DNA of 64,000 nt from Pedobacter panaciterrae (GTDB lineage Bacteria > Bacteroidota > Bacteroidia > Sphingobacteriales > Sphingobacteriaceae): positions 62,001 through 126,000 of the forward strand of contig NZ_LGEL01000005.1 of assembly GCF_001636695.1 (NCBI RefSeq), written 5' to 3'. Below the pieces are notes generated by a model. It ran no database searches, was not told where the DNA came from, and saw nothing but the letters and a program-made list of their open reading frames with translations. Positions 1 through 9,177 of the stretch are shown here, one piece after another (within the stretch, counting starts at the first letter, position 1; each line of letters starts with the position of its first letter). A program made the translations under genes and the position numbers.

Positions 1-397
1 GAAAGTCATATACTCATTAGCTTCTTATATCCCGTTTATTATGGCTGTTGTTTTTGTGCAGACTACATATAAAAAGGAATTAGGTGGTTATATAAGCTTT
101 GGTAAAGCTTTCTCTTCTGGCTTTAAAGTGGCTGCATATGCTGGATTGTTTATAGCTGTATTTACTATTCTTTATTATAAGGTTTTAGATACAAATGCTT
201 TTGCTCAGCTAATGGATTCAGCGAAGGCTGCTGCTGGTGATGATGAAAATAAGGTTAAAGGAGTAGAAATGATGAGACCTTATATGATCTTTTTTATTGG
301 CTTTGGAGTAGCAGTAAGTTATACTATATACGGCTTAATTATCAGTTTAATTGGTGCGGCTGTTGTTAAAAAAGAACAACCTCTTTACGAAGAATAA
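1..397 (+). CDS. DUF4199-like membrane protein, 5' end outside window
   Basis: The reading frame is already open at base 2, so this is the C-terminal part of a longer gene; the first internal ATG is at 41. The visible part has two strongly hydrophobic stretches (about residues 28-45 and 82-108 counted from that ATG) separated by a short polar loop rich in Ala, Asp and Glu. It ends in a charged tail. Size, layout and the position just upstream of glycosyltransferase genes fit the DUF4199 family of small Bacteroidota inner-membrane proteins, whose function is unknown. The assignment rests on overall character rather than a catalytic motif. A very strong terminator hairpin follows the stop codon. 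Confidence 0.6.
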   Translation, partial: KVIYSLASYIPFIMAVVFVQTTYKKELGGYISFGKAFSSGFKVAAYAGLFIAVFTILYYKVLDTNAFAQLMDSAKAAAGDDENKVKGVEMMRPYMIFFIGFGVAVSYTIYGLIISLIGAAVVKKEQPLYEE

Positions 398-411
398 GGT
401 AGGGCAAATAC

Positions 412-462
412 ATATTAACTAAGAAAGGCAGCAATATTATTGCTGCCTTTCTTAGTTAATAT
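412..462. terminator. Perfect 24-bp hairpin, bidirectional terminator
   Basis: Bases 412-435 are exactly complementary to 439-462, leaving a 3-nt loop. The hairpin lies between two convergent genes, 15 bp after the stop of the DUF4199 gene and 23 bp before the end of the DUF1080 gene. It reads as a hairpin from either side and has an A/T-rich flank, so it most likely terminates both transcripts. Confidence 0.8.
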
Positions 463-485
463 CCCAATGGATAATTTATCTTCTA

Positions 486-1265
486 TTACAGATTTCTGAT
501 CCAGATGTTACGGAAACTCAATGGCTCACTAGGATCTCCATGAGATTGTAACTTAATTGGAGCCGGTCCGTGAGCCTGTCTATAAGCAGGAGCGCCAATA
601 TATTGCGTTGGGCCTAATAACGTAGTATTATTCTGAACCAATACTCCATTAAATATTACAGTAACTCTGGCTGGAGTTTTTACTGTTTTATCTTCGTTAA
701 ATGTAGGAGCAGTCCAGATTACATCATAAGTGTTCCATTCTCCCGGTTTGCGGGTTGGGTTAGCAAGAGGTACAAATTGTTTGTAGATACTTGCAGCCTG
801 TCCATTTGTATAAGTATCGTTGTTATAAGAGTCAAGAATTTGTAATTCGTAACCAGCATCTCCTTTACCAATAGAAGCAAGGAAAAGTCCGCTGTTTCCT
901 CTGGCCTGTCCTTTTCCGGTAATGTTTGCAGGTACACGCCACTCCAGGTGAAGTTGATAATTACCAAAAGATTCTTTAGTTTCTATGTTTCCCGATTTTT
1001 TATTTACAGTAAATACTTTGTTGGCAACAGTCCATGCAGCAGGTTTAGATCTGTCCTCAGTCATTACCCATTGGTCAAGGTTTTTGCCATCAAAAAGTAT
1101 AATAGCATCAGAAGGAGGGGCTATTGAAAGCTCTTTTGCTGATACTACTTTAGGAACTGGAGTGTATACTTCTGTGTCTTCAGGTTTTGCATCTTGTGCC
1201 TGAACAATGTTAATTCCTGCCATCATTAATGTAGCAAGGATAACTGATTTACGCATGTTTATCAT
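486..1265 (-). CDS. DUF1080 (3-keto-disaccharide hydrolase-type) secreted protein
   Basis: A 259-aa protein with an N-terminal signal peptide ending near VQAQ (about residue 23). It is followed by a DUF1080 beta-jelly-roll domain recognisable from LFDGKNLDQW (about 57-66) and the NSGLFL segment in the middle. DUF1080 proteins are laminarinase/concanavalin-like folds; some members hydrolyse 3-keto-glycosides and most are uncharacterised. It is predicted to act in the periplasm or outside the cell. The start at 1265 or the ATG three codons in (1256) are both possible and both leave the signal peptide. It stands alone, divergent from the glycosyltransferase gene at 1502. A second, shorter DUF1080 protein is encoded at 41978. 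Confidence 0.85.
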   Translation of the reverse strand: MINMRKSVILATLMMAGINIVQAQDAKPEDTEVYTPVPKVVSAKELSIAPPSDAIILFDGKNLDQWVMTEDRSKPAAWTVANKVFTVNKKSGNIETKESFGNYQLHLEWRVPANITGKGQARGNSGLFLASIGKGDAGYELQILDSYNNDTYTNGQAASIYKQFVPLANPTRKPGEWNTYDVIWTAPTFNEDKTVKTPARVTVIFNGVLVQNNTTLLGPTQYIGAPAYRQAHGPAPIKLQSHGDPSEPLSFRNIWIRNL

Positions 1266-1467
1266 TGTGTGATTTAATTTAATAACTATTCAAATTTATA
1301 ATTAAATGGGATTAATTATAGTAATTCTCTAAGTATTTATTGGGAAAGGCTAATATTGTTACAGTTTGTTCTCAACTATTGAGTTCAGATTGTGTTGGCT
1401 CTAATAATGCTCAAATGGTAGTTAAACTTAACAATTTTGTGCATATGCATATTTGTTAAGTTTTAAG

Positions 1468-1475
1468 TAAGTTTG
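1468..1475 (+). promoter_or_regulatory. Possible Bacteroidota -7 element (TAAGTTTG)
   Basis: TAAGTTTG fits the TAnnTTTG consensus of the Bacteroidota housekeeping sigma factor and lies 26 bp before the ATG at 1502. I did not find a well-spaced -33 TTTG box, so this is tentative. Confidence 0.4.
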
Positions 1476-1501
1476 CACAGTTTTAAGCGTTGTAATCACA
1501 C

Positions 1502-2455
1502 ATGGATATTTCTGTAGTAATCCCCCTATATAATGAAGAAGAATCGTTACCTGAATTAACTTCATGGATTGCTAAGGTAATGCAGGAGCATAACTTTAGC
1601 TATGAGGTTCTTTTTGTTGACGATGGCAGTACAGATGCTTCCTGGAGTATCATTGAAAACTTAAAGCAGGAATACAGCTCGGTAAAAGGAATTAAATTCA
1701 GAAGAAACTATGGTAAATCCGCTGCTTTAAATGTAGCTTTTGAAGCGGCACAGGGTGATGTTGTGATTACCATGGATGCTGATTTGCAGGATAGTCCGGA
1801 TGAGATACCAGAACTTTTCAGACGAATAAAAGAAGAGAAGTTTGATATTATATCAGGCTGGAAAAAGAAGCGTTACGATCCGATTACTAAAACTATACCT
1901 ACCAAACTGTTCAATGCGGCCACCCGTAAGATGTCGGGCATTCAATTAAATGATTTTAATTGTGGTTTAAAAGCTTACCGTAGCGATGTGGTAAAAACCA
2001 TAGAAGTTTACGGAGAGATGCACCGTTATATTCCTGTAATTGCAAAATGGGCAGGATTTAAGAATATTGGCGAACAGGTAGTAGAACACAGAGCCCGTAA
2101 ATACGGGGTTACTAAGTTTGGAATGAGCCGTTTTATAAACGGATTTCTTGACCTGTTGTCTATCTTTTTTGTGGGTAAATTTGGTAAACGCCCAATGCAC
2201 TTTTTTGGTTCGCTGGGTGTTTTAAGTTTTGTAGTAGGAACATTTATGGCCTTATGGCTTATTGGTGTAAAATTATACCATATATCTATGGCTATTCCAT
2301 ATAAAAGAGATGTAACAGATCAGCCATTGTTCTATATCTCTTTGGTAGCTATAATACTTGGTTCTCAATTGTTCTTGACGGGATTTGTTGCAGAACTGGT
2401 TACCAGAAATGCATCTGAGCGTAATCATTATTTAATTGAAAAGGAGATCTTGTAG
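1502..2455 (+). CDS. Family-2 glycosyltransferase, DPM1/GtrB-like, with C-terminal membrane segments
   Basis: A 317-aa GT-A enzyme. The N-terminal strand and loop (VVIPLYNEEE, 5-14), the nucleotide-sugar site DDGSTD (40-45) and DADLQD (92-97, the metal-binding DXD-type motif) are those of polyprenyl-phosphate glycosyltransferases such as DPM1, GtrB and ArnC. Two hydrophobic spans near 232-255 and 275-300 anchor it in the inner membrane, as in GtrB. The likely reaction is transfer of a sugar from a nucleotide donor to undecaprenyl phosphate; the sugar cannot be read from sequence. The stop is 3 bp before the next GT2 gene, so the two are co-transcribed. A short intergenic region with a possible -7 element precedes it. 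Confidence 0.85.
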   Translation: MDISVVIPLYNEEESLPELTSWIAKVMQEHNFSYEVLFVDDGSTDASWSIIENLKQEYSSVKGIKFRRNYGKSAALNVAFEAAQGDVVITMDADLQDSPDEIPELFRRIKEEKFDIISGWKKKRYDPITKTIPTKLFNAATRKMSGIQLNDFNCGLKAYRSDVVKTIEVYGEMHRYIPVIAKWAGFKNIGEQVVEHRARKYGVTKFGMSRFINGFLDLLSIFFVGKFGKRPMHFFGSLGVLSFVVGTFMALWLIGVKLYHISMAIPYKRDVTDQPLFYISLVAIILGSQLFLTGFVAELVTRNASERNHYLIEKEIL

Positions 2456-2458
2456 GAA

Positions 2459-3427
2459 ATGTTTTTTTCGATCATAATTCCCCTTTACAATCGTCCGCAG
2501 GAAATTGATGAGCTGCTTAACACGCTAACGAAGCAAACTTATACTCAATTTGAGGTATTGGTGATTGAGGATGGTTCTGTAAATGATGCTAAGGCTGTTG
2601 TTGATAAATATGCCAATGCGCTTGATGTAAAGTATTTTTTTAAGCCAAATGATGGTCAGGGGTTTTCGCGCAATTATGGGTTTGAAAGAGCCAAAGGAGA
2701 TTTCTTTGTGGTCTTTGATTCTGATTGCCTGATTCCGGATGATTACCTGGAAATAGTAAGGAACTACCTTTTTGAACATAAACTGGATGCTTATGGCGGT
2801 CCGGATGCAGCCCACCAGAGTTTTACTCCTGTACAAAAAGCTATTAGTTACGCTATGACTTCACCGTTTACAACCGGTGGAGTAAGGGGCAATAAAAAAC
2901 ACATCGGCCAATTTCATCCACGTAGTTTTAATATGGGGGTATCCAGAGAAGTATGGGAAAAGGTTGGCGGATTTATTTTAACAAGGTTGGGAGAGGATAT
3001 AGAATATAGTATCCGAATCCATGAACATGGTTTTAAGATTGGTTTGATTCCGGCAGCCCGAGTTTTTCATAAAAGACGTACAAGTTTTAGTCAGTTTTAT
3101 AAGCAATTGCATTTTTTTGGCAGAGCCAGGATAAATATTTATAAACATTTCCCTTCCGAATTGAAATTGGTGCATTTCTTTCCGGCAGCGTTTACATGTG
3201 CTGTAATATTTACTGTGCTTATTAATATATTTTATTGGCCTTTAGCATTCATTTGTAACTTTGTAATGCTGGTATACTTTATGTTGATATTTTTTCACTC
3301 GTGGCAGGTTAATAAGTCATTAAAAGTTGCATTTTTGAGCATTATTGCTGCGTTCATTCAGTTAACTGCATACGGTCTGGGTTTTATGCAGGATTTCATT
3401 AAAAGAGTAGTATTTAAACAACAATGA
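2459..3427 (+). CDS. Family-2 glycosyltransferase with C-terminal membrane anchor
   Basis: A 322-aa GT-A glycosyltransferase: IIIPLYN at 5-11, EDGS at 37-40, and a DSD metal-binding motif at 87-89. The middle carries GEDIEYSIRI, the acceptor/base motif typical of chain-elongating or rhamnosyl/glucosyl GT2 enzymes. The last ~90 residues are hydrophobic with two or three membrane spans. It follows the DPM1-like transferase by 3 bp and overlaps the next gene by 4 bp, so the three form one transcript. They probably act on one lipid-linked glycan at the inner membrane. Donor and acceptor are unknown. Confidence 0.85.
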   Translation: MFFSIIIPLYNRPQEIDELLNTLTKQTYTQFEVLVIEDGSVNDAKAVVDKYANALDVKYFFKPNDGQGFSRNYGFERAKGDFFVVFDSDCLIPDDYLEIVRNYLFEHKLDAYGGPDAAHQSFTPVQKAISYAMTSPFTTGGVRGNKKHIGQFHPRSFNMGVSREVWEKVGGFILTRLGEDIEYSIRIHEHGFKIGLIPAARVFHKRRTSFSQFYKQLHFFGRARINIYKHFPSELKLVHFFPAAFTCAVIFTVLINIFYWPLAFICNFVMLVYFMLIFFHSWQVNKSLKVAFLSIIAAFIQLTAYGLGFMQDFIKRVVFKQQ

Positions 3428-4212
3428 TAGAATTTTTAAAGGAGAGTACATTTGCTGTAAATGAGGTGATTAGCAAGGCCTGGACAGTGACCAAAAGGAA
3501 TTACTTTTCTATTGCGACACTGTGCTTTTTGATGTTTATTACTTCCAATGCTTCGGGCCTAATGGCATTCTTTTTAAAGGATGTGAGTAAGGGACTGAGC
3601 ATATTGATGGCATTCATCTTTGTGATGTTCTATTTTACCATCAATCTTTCACTGTTTAAGTACATCTTTCATTTACTTGATGATGAAGAACATGATGTGA
3701 GCATTGTAAGTACAATTCCTACAAGAAAACAGATTATCAGGTTTTTGGTAGCTACACTTTACTTTATGCTTTGTATTGTAGGGGTATATTCTGTGGTGGT
3801 TTTGGTAGCGTTTCCTTTTATATATACAGGAATAAGGATGGAAATTATAACCAATGTGGCTATTTCAGTTGGTGTAATTGCAATATTCATTACGTGGATC
3901 CGCATTTCCTTTTTCCCGTTTTTTATAATTGATAAGGATTTACCTCCATTTCTGTCTATCAAATTTAGTTTAGCCACCACAAAGGGTAACTTTACAAAGA
4001 TCTTTATGCTTTTATTGGTGCTGTTAAGTTTTCACTTACTGTATTTGTTTTTTAGTTATATCCACTGGCCTGTGTTTTCATTCTTTATAAACATTTTAAG
4101 CTCTTTTATTATTGTTCCGCTATCAAGTGTGGCCTTAACTATTGCCTATCGTAAAATGATGAGCGAATACAAGGGAGATGCTGAGCCTGATATTATACAT
4201 AATATAGTTTAA
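3424..4212 (+). CDS. Polytopic membrane protein of unknown function
   Basis: A 262-aa protein with about six hydrophobic spans (roughly 28-50, 58-80, 100-130, 140-165, 190-215 and 220-240) and few conserved polar residues. I recognise no family motif. Its start overlaps the stop of the GT2 gene in ATGA fashion, which ties its expression to the glycosyltransferases; nine bases separate it from the GH3-like gene. A role in lipid or glycan handling is only inferred from this context. Confidence 0.7.
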   Translation: MIEFLKESTFAVNEVISKAWTVTKRNYFSIATLCFLMFITSNASGLMAFFLKDVSKGLSILMAFIFVMFYFTINLSLFKYIFHLLDDEEHDVSIVSTIPTRKQIIRFLVATLYFMLCIVGVYSVVVLVAFPFIYTGIRMEIITNVAISVGVIAIFITWIRISFFPFFIIDKDLPPFLSIKFSLATTKGNFTKIFMLLLVLLSFHLLYLFFSYIHWPVFSFFINILSSFIIVPLSSVALTIAYRKMMSEYKGDAEPDIIHNIV

Positions 4213-4221
4213 ACAGAACTT

Positions 4222-5721
4222 ATGGGATTAAAAGCGGCATTAAGTAAACCGTTTGCAGCCTTTATAGTTAAAGGCATCAATAAATGGAAAAAAAATGCAG
4301 TGGGGGCACAGAAGGAAACTTTAAGTCAACTCATTGATTCTGCAAAAAATACAGCCTTTGGTAAGGATCATGGTTTTGCTTCTGTAAAAACTTATGAGGA
4401 CTTTAAAAAGGCAGTGCCCGTTAGAGACTATGAAGAGTTAAGGCCCTATATAGAAAGAGTAGTTGCTGGTGAGCCAGATGTAATGTGGAAAGGTAAACCT
4501 CTTTATTTTGCGAAAACATCGGGCACTACTTCTGGCGTTAAATATATTCCACTTTCTAAAGAATCAGTACCGGAGCATGTTAAGGCAGCCCGTAATGCTT
4601 TACTTACTTACATTCACGAAACGGGTAACGCCGAATTTGTTAACGGTAAAATGATCTTTTTGCAGGGAAGTCCTGTGCTGACTAAAAAGAACGGAATTAA
4701 TGTGGGTAGGTTATCGGGCATAGTAGCCCATCTTGTACCCGGCTATTTGCAGAAAAATCGTCTGCCTTCTTATGCTACAAATTGTATTGAAGACTGGGAG
4801 CAAAAGGTTGATGCGATAGTTGAAGAAACTTTTAATGAAGATATGACCCTTATTTCGGGTATACCGCCCTGGGTACAAATGTATTTTGACAAGCTTGCGC
4901 AGAAATCAGGAGGTAAAAAGATTAAGGACATCTTTAAAAACTTTAGCCTGTTTGTATATGGTGGCGTTAATTATGAACCTTATCGTGCAAAGATTGAAGA
5001 AAGTATAGGCAAGAAAATAGATACCATTGAAACCTATCCTGCCTCGGAAGGGTTTATAGCTTATCAGGATAGTCAAAAGGATAAAAGTTTGCTGTTATTG
5101 GCAAATGCAGGTATATTTTATGAATTTATTCCTGCCGATGAGTATTATAATGATAATCCTTTGAGGGTAAGTCTGGAAAATGTAGAGTTAGAAAGGAATT
5201 ACGCTTTGATACTCAATACAAATGCCGGGTTATGGGGGTATAGCATTGGAGATACGATTAAATTTGTATCTAAGAACCCTTATAAAATATTGGTGACCGG
5301 GCGTATCAAGCACTTTATTTCTGCCTTCGGAGAACATGTAATAGGTGAAGAGGTAGAGCATGCTTTACTTACAGTAGCAAACGAAGAAGGTGTTGGTATC
5401 ACAGAATTTACTGTAGCCCCTCAGGTGGAATCGCCAAAGGGTGAATTGCCTTACCATGAGTGGTTTGTAGAATTTTCTACTGCTCCAAAGGATCTGGAGG
5501 CTTTCAGTAAAAAAGTAGACGAAGCATTACAAAAGAAGAATATTTACTATTTTGACCTCATTGAGGGGAAAATACTGCAACCACTGATCATTCGTTCTTT
5601 ACAGAAAGATGCTTTTGTGAACTTTATGCGTAGTCAGGGTAAGCTTGGCGGACAGAATAAAGTTCCAAGATTATCGAACGACAGGAAGATTGCTGATAAT
5701 TTAAGTAGTTTTATAAATTGA
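4222..5721 (+). CDS. GH3 (auxin-responsive promoter) superfamily protein
   Basis: A 499-aa protein of the length usual for bacterial GH3-like proteins. The adenylate-forming phosphate-binding loop is visible as SGTTSG at 100-105, followed by YIPLS. Later motifs match the family: YPASEGF (ATP/acyl binding), GYSIGDTIKF and VTGRIKHFISAFGEH. Plant GH3 enzymes adenylate acyl acids and join them to amino acids; the bacterial substrates are unknown. This gene next to dxr is a recurring Bacteroidota arrangement as far as I recall. Its stop TGA overlaps the TTG start of dxr, so the two are translationally linked. No signal peptide, so cytoplasmic. Confidence 0.88.
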   Translation: MGLKAALSKPFAAFIVKGINKWKKNAVGAQKETLSQLIDSAKNTAFGKDHGFASVKTYEDFKKAVPVRDYEELRPYIERVVAGEPDVMWKGKPLYFAKTSGTTSGVKYIPLSKESVPEHVKAARNALLTYIHETGNAEFVNGKMIFLQGSPVLTKKNGINVGRLSGIVAHLVPGYLQKNRLPSYATNCIEDWEQKVDAIVEETFNEDMTLISGIPPWVQMYFDKLAQKSGGKKIKDIFKNFSLFVYGGVNYEPYRAKIEESIGKKIDTIETYPASEGFIAYQDSQKDKSLLLLANAGIFYEFIPADEYYNDNPLRVSLENVELERNYALILNTNAGLWGYSIGDTIKFVSKNPYKILVTGRIKHFISAFGEHVIGEEVEHALLTVANEEGVGITEFTVAPQVESPKGELPYHEWFVEFSTAPKDLEAFSKKVDEALQKKNIYYFDLIEGKILQPLIIRSLQKDAFVNFMRSQGKLGGQNKVPRLSNDRKIADNLSSFIN

Positions 5722-6869
5722 AGAACATATCCATTTTAGGCGCAACCGGTTCAATAGGAACACAGGCCTTAGAAGTTATTGAGGCAAATCCTGAATTGTA
5801 TAAGGTTACGGCTCTTACAGCACAGTCAAATGCTGATCTATTGATTGCCCAGGCTTTAAAGTTTAAGCCTCTGGTAGTTGTTATTGGTGATGAGCGCCAG
5901 TACCCGTCAGTAAAAGCAGCTTTAGCAGGTACAGGCATCAGGGTTTTAGCAGGTGAAGAAGCATTGTGTGAAGCAGCAAGTTTAGCGGAGACAGATTTAG
6001 TACTTACTGCAATAGTAGGTTCTGTTGGTTTAAAACCAACAATTGCTGCCATTGAAGCTAAAAAAGATATTGGCTTAGCTAATAAAGAAACGCTGGTAGT
6101 TGCCGGCGATTTGATAACTGGTTTAGCTAAACAACATGGGGTAAAAATTATACCCGTAGATTCTGAGCATTCGGCAATTTTCCAATGCCTGGTTGGTGAG
6201 GCAGTTGATACAATAGAAAAGATTTACCTAACCGCATCTGGTGGACCATTTAGAGGTAAGGAACGTGCTTTTTTAGCCAATGTTACCAAAGCAGAAGCAC
6301 TTAAACATCCCAACTGGGTAATGGGTGCAAAGATCACTATTGACTCTGCATCTTTAATGAATAAAGGTCTTGAGGTTATTGAAGCAAGGTGGTTATTTGA
6401 TCTGGATGTTGACCAAATTGATGTGATTGTTCATCCTCAGTCTATTGTGCATTCGCTTGTGCAATTTAATGACGGTTCTATGAAGGCTCAGATGGGATTA
6501 CCTGACATGAAATTGCCAATTCATTATGCTTTTGCATACCCGGGAAGAATAAGCAGCAATTTTAAACGTTTCAACTTTATGGATTACCCGGAGCTGACGT
6601 TCTCGCAGGCTGACAGAAGTACTTTTAGAAATCTTGATCTCGCATTTGAAGCTTTACGAAAAGCTGGAAATATGCCTTGTATCATTAATGCGGCTAACGA
6701 AGTGGTTGTAAATGCCTTTTTACAAAATCAGATTGGCTTCCTTGAAATGAGTGATATCATAGCACAATGTATGTCAGATATCAGCTTTATAGCCAAGCCA
6801 ACTCTTAACAATTATTTAGAAACCGACCAGCATACACGTATATTTGCGGGTGAGCTAGTAACAAAATAA
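5718..6869 (+). CDS. dxr: 1-deoxy-D-xylulose 5-phosphate reductoisomerase
   Basis: A 383-aa enzyme of the MEP isoprenoid pathway, converting DXP to 2-C-methyl-D-erythritol 4-phosphate with NADPH and a divalent metal. GATGSIG at 8-14 is the NADPH loop. D148 and E150 (VDSEHSAIFQ) and E219 are the metal ligands. SGGPF (174-178) and SASLMNKGLE (210-219) form the substrate-phosphate and catalytic region. All key residues are present. The start is TTG, overlapping the GH3-like stop as TTGA; no in-frame ATG lies near the conserved N-terminus, so TTG is well supported. rseP follows 39 bp on and is usual next to isoprenoid or lipid genes. Confidence 0.97.
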   Translation: MKNISILGATGSIGTQALEVIEANPELYKVTALTAQSNADLLIAQALKFKPLVVVIGDERQYPSVKAALAGTGIRVLAGEEALCEAASLAETDLVLTAIVGSVGLKPTIAAIEAKKDIGLANKETLVVAGDLITGLAKQHGVKIIPVDSEHSAIFQCLVGEAVDTIEKIYLTASGGPFRGKERAFLANVTKAEALKHPNWVMGAKITIDSASLMNKGLEVIEARWLFDLDVDQIDVIVHPQSIVHSLVQFNDGSMKAQMGLPDMKLPIHYAFAYPGRISSNFKRFNFMDYPELTFSQADRSTFRNLDLAFEALRKAGNMPCIINAANEVVVNAFLQNQIGFLEMSDIIAQCMSDISFIAKPTLNNYLETDQHTRIFAGELVTK

Positions 6870-6908
6870 GTTTTTTACAGTCAAATTTAGAAACATTTAA
6901 AATCATAT

Positions 6909-8240
6909 ATGAGCGGATTGATTATGGCGGCCCAGTTACTTCTGGGATTATCGATATTAGTTATTTTACACGAATTAGGACATTTTCTTGCGGCACGCGC
7001 TTTTGGAATTAAGGTAGAGAAGTTTTACCTCTTTTTTGATGCCTGGGGTGTTAAACTGTTTAGTTTTAAGAAAGGTGATTGTGAGTACGGGATTGGTTGG
7101 TTACCACTAGGTGGTTATGTTAAAATAGCGGGTATGATAGATGAGTCTATGGATACTGAGCAAATGAATCAGCCGGCACAACCCTGGGAGTTTAGATCTA
7201 AACCAGCATGGCAGCGTTTAATAGTAATGCTTGGTGGTGTTATTGTCAATATAGTTGTTGGTATTCTGATTTTCTGGATGCTTACCTTTAAATACGGAGA
7301 AACGTTTATTCCAAACAGTTCTGTACAGAATGGCATTAATCCGGGAAGTATCGGTAAAGAAATCGGGCTTCAAAAAGGAGACAAGGTAATTGCTGTTAAC
7401 GGTAATAAGGTAATTCGTTTTGACGAGCTTACCAGTTCTAAGGTTTTACTTGGCAATACGAATTTAACGGTTATCCGCGGAGACAGAACTTTAGACATTA
7501 AAGTGCCTGAAAATATCTTAAACAGGATTTCTGAACCTGATCTTGGAATTGAATCATTTATTAGCAGGGCACCGCTTTTCTCTTCTACGGTAGATAGTGT
7601 GTTTGGTAATGCATTTAAAGCTGGTTTAAAAAAGGGTGATAAAATTATTGCAATAAATAATACTCCTGTTCGGTTTAGTGCGGATGTTAGGGAAGAGCTT
7701 CAGAAACACAAGAAAAAACCTGTTGCTTTTGTAGTTAACCGTGGTAAGGAAAAATTAACTTATACTATCCCTGTTGACAGTGCGGGTACTATAGGTATTG
7801 GATTTAATATAAATGAGATTAAGGAAGAAACAATTAAATACGGACTTTTTGCTTCGCTGCCAATAGGAGCTACCCAAGCCTGGAAAGTTTTTAGCGATAA
7901 TGGTAAAGGAATCTGGAAGGTGCTTACTGGTAAAATCCAGGCAAACAAAGCATTTTCCGGACCTGTAGAGATTGCGCGTAAAGTTTATGGGGGGAATTGG
8001 GTTTGGTCTAGATTCTGGGCTTCTACAGGCTTTATTTCGATTGCTTTGGCATTTATGAATCTGTTGCCTATACCTGCATTAGATGGTGGGCATGTTGTAT
8101 TCTTAATTGTAGAGATGATCAAAGGAAAACCCCTTGGTGATAAATTCATGGAGCGTGCCCAAATGGTTGGTTTTGTTATGTTGTTATCATTGATGGTTTT
8201 TGTGCTCGGTAATGACATATTTAAGGCTATAATGCATTAA
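6909..8240 (+). CDS. rseP: Site-2 intramembrane metalloprotease RseP
   Basis: A 443-aa inner-membrane zinc protease. HELGH at 21-25 in the first membrane span gives two zinc ligands and the catalytic Glu. The third ligand is the Asp of the LLPIPALDGG motif in a C-terminal span. Two PDZ domains lie between them (about 125-200 and 205-295). The family cleaves anti-sigma factors and leftover signal peptides within the membrane; in Bacteroidota it could act on FecR-type anti-sigma factors. Length is normal. It lies between dxr and the hscB-like gene, with only 6 bp to the latter, so the group is one operon. Confidence 0.95.
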   Translation: MSGLIMAAQLLLGLSILVILHELGHFLAARAFGIKVEKFYLFFDAWGVKLFSFKKGDCEYGIGWLPLGGYVKIAGMIDESMDTEQMNQPAQPWEFRSKPAWQRLIVMLGGVIVNIVVGILIFWMLTFKYGETFIPNSSVQNGINPGSIGKEIGLQKGDKVIAVNGNKVIRFDELTSSKVLLGNTNLTVIRGDRTLDIKVPENILNRISEPDLGIESFISRAPLFSSTVDSVFGNAFKAGLKKGDKIIAINNTPVRFSADVREELQKHKKKPVAFVVNRGKEKLTYTIPVDSAGTIGIGFNINEIKEETIKYGLFASLPIGATQAWKVFSDNGKGIWKVLTGKIQANKAFSGPVEIARKVYGGNWVWSRFWASTGFISIALAFMNLLPIPALDGGHVVFLIVEMIKGKPLGDKFMERAQMVGFVMLLSLMVFVLGNDIFKAIMH

Positions 8241-8246
8241 GCCTCT

Positions 8247-8780
8247 ATGACGGACTATTTTGCATTTTACGGCCTGCCATTAAGCTTTAATCCTGACGCT
8301 GGACTTGTAAAACAAAAGTTTTATGAGTTCAGTAAGAAATATCACCCGGATTTTTATATCAATGAAAATGATGAGAAGCAGGCTGAGGTGTTGGAATTAA
8401 GTACGGTAAATAATAAGGCTTATCAGGTTCTAAGCGATCCGCAGAAACGTTTACATTATATTCTGGAATTTAAAGGGCTGTTAAAGGAAGGAGAGAACTA
8501 TGTTCTGCCTCAAAGCTTTTTAATGGAGATGATGGATATTAATGAGGCACTAATGGATTTGCAGTTTGATCCTGATCCTGTGAAGTTAACAAGCTTAAAG
8601 GAAGATGTTGATGGAGTAGAGAAGGGGCTGTCGGATGAAATTTTATCGCTTACAAGTTCTTTTGAAGATCAAAGTACTGCTGAACAGGAGAAGACTCTTT
8701 TGGCAATAAAAGATTTGTATTATCGCACAAAGTATTTGTTAAGACTTAGAGAAAGTATTGCTAAAGCTGCCCGTTTATAG
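8247..8780 (+). CDS. hscB: Fe-S cluster co-chaperone HscB-like J protein
   Basis: A 177-aa protein with an N-terminal J domain carrying HPD at 33-35, the motif that stimulates Hsp70 ATPase. A C-terminal three-helix region follows (about 90-177), as in HscB, the co-chaperone that delivers the scaffold IscU to HscA. Length matches HscB (about 170-175 aa). No hscA or isc genes are nearby; in Bacteroidota the gene is often orphaned. It starts 6 bp after rseP. The perfect 16-bp hairpin 14 bp past its stop probably ends the transcript. Confidence 0.85.
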   Translation: MTDYFAFYGLPLSFNPDAGLVKQKFYEFSKKYHPDFYINENDEKQAEVLELSTVNNKAYQVLSDPQKRLHYILEFKGLLKEGENYVLPQSFLMEMMDINEALMDLQFDPDPVKLTSLKEDVDGVEKGLSDEILSLTSSFEDQSTAEQEKTLLAIKDLYYRTKYLLRLRESIAKAARL

Positions 8781-8794
8781 GTGTGGCTGTTACA

Positions 8795-8832
8795 TCATTG
8801 TAAAAAAGTAAAATGCTACTTTTTTACAATGA
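8795..8832. terminator. Perfect 16-bp inverted repeat, terminator
   Basis: Bases 8795-8810 and 8817-8832 are exact inverted copies with a 6-nt loop. Each arm contains a run of six A or T, so either strand gives a hairpin with a U-rich tract. It sits directly after hscB and just before the promoter of the DUF3817 gene. Confidence 0.7.
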
Positions 8833-8841
8833 TTGTTTGGA

Positions 8842-8849
8842 TACCTTTG
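8842..8849 (+). promoter_or_regulatory. Bacteroidota -7 promoter element (TACCTTTG)
   Basis: TACCTTTG matches TAnnTTTG exactly and lies 16 bp before the ATG at 8866. It decides the start of the next gene, because a start upstream at 8833 would place the promoter inside the coding region. Confidence 0.6.
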
Positions 8850-8865
8850 TCGCAAATCCATATAT

Positions 8866-9165
8866 ATGAACACATTATCCATTTTTAGAAAAGTTGCCGT
8901 TGCGGAAGGAATTTCTTACATCTTGCTGATATTCATTGCTATGCCCCTAAAATATTGGGCAGATATGCCTTTAGCTGTAAAATATACAGGTTGGGCTCAT
9001 GGCGTTTTATTTATGTTGTACATTGTTTTTTTAATTATGGCATGGCAGGAATACAAATGGAACTTTAAAAAGTTGGTACTCATAGGGTTTGCATCTTTAT
9101 TGCCATTTGCACCGTTTTTGGTAGATAAAAGACTTAAAGAAGATAATTTAAATAAGTCTTGGTAA
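8866..9165 (+). CDS. DUF3817 small integral membrane protein
   Basis: A 99-aa protein starting MNTLSIFRKVAV, with three hydrophobic spans and the family features ISYILLIFIAMPLKY near the N-terminus and GWAHG (about 43-47). DUF3817 proteins are widespread small bacterial membrane proteins of unknown function. The ATG at 8866 is preferred over an upstream in-frame start because a -7 promoter element lies between them. It is the last chromosomal gene before tRNA-Leu and the island. Confidence 0.85.
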   Translation: MNTLSIFRKVAVAEGISYILLIFIAMPLKYWADMPLAVKYTGWAHGVLFMLYIVFLIMAWQEYKWNFKKLVLIGFASLLPFAPFLVDKRLKEDNLNKSW

Positions 9166-9177
9166 TTAGTTATTCAA

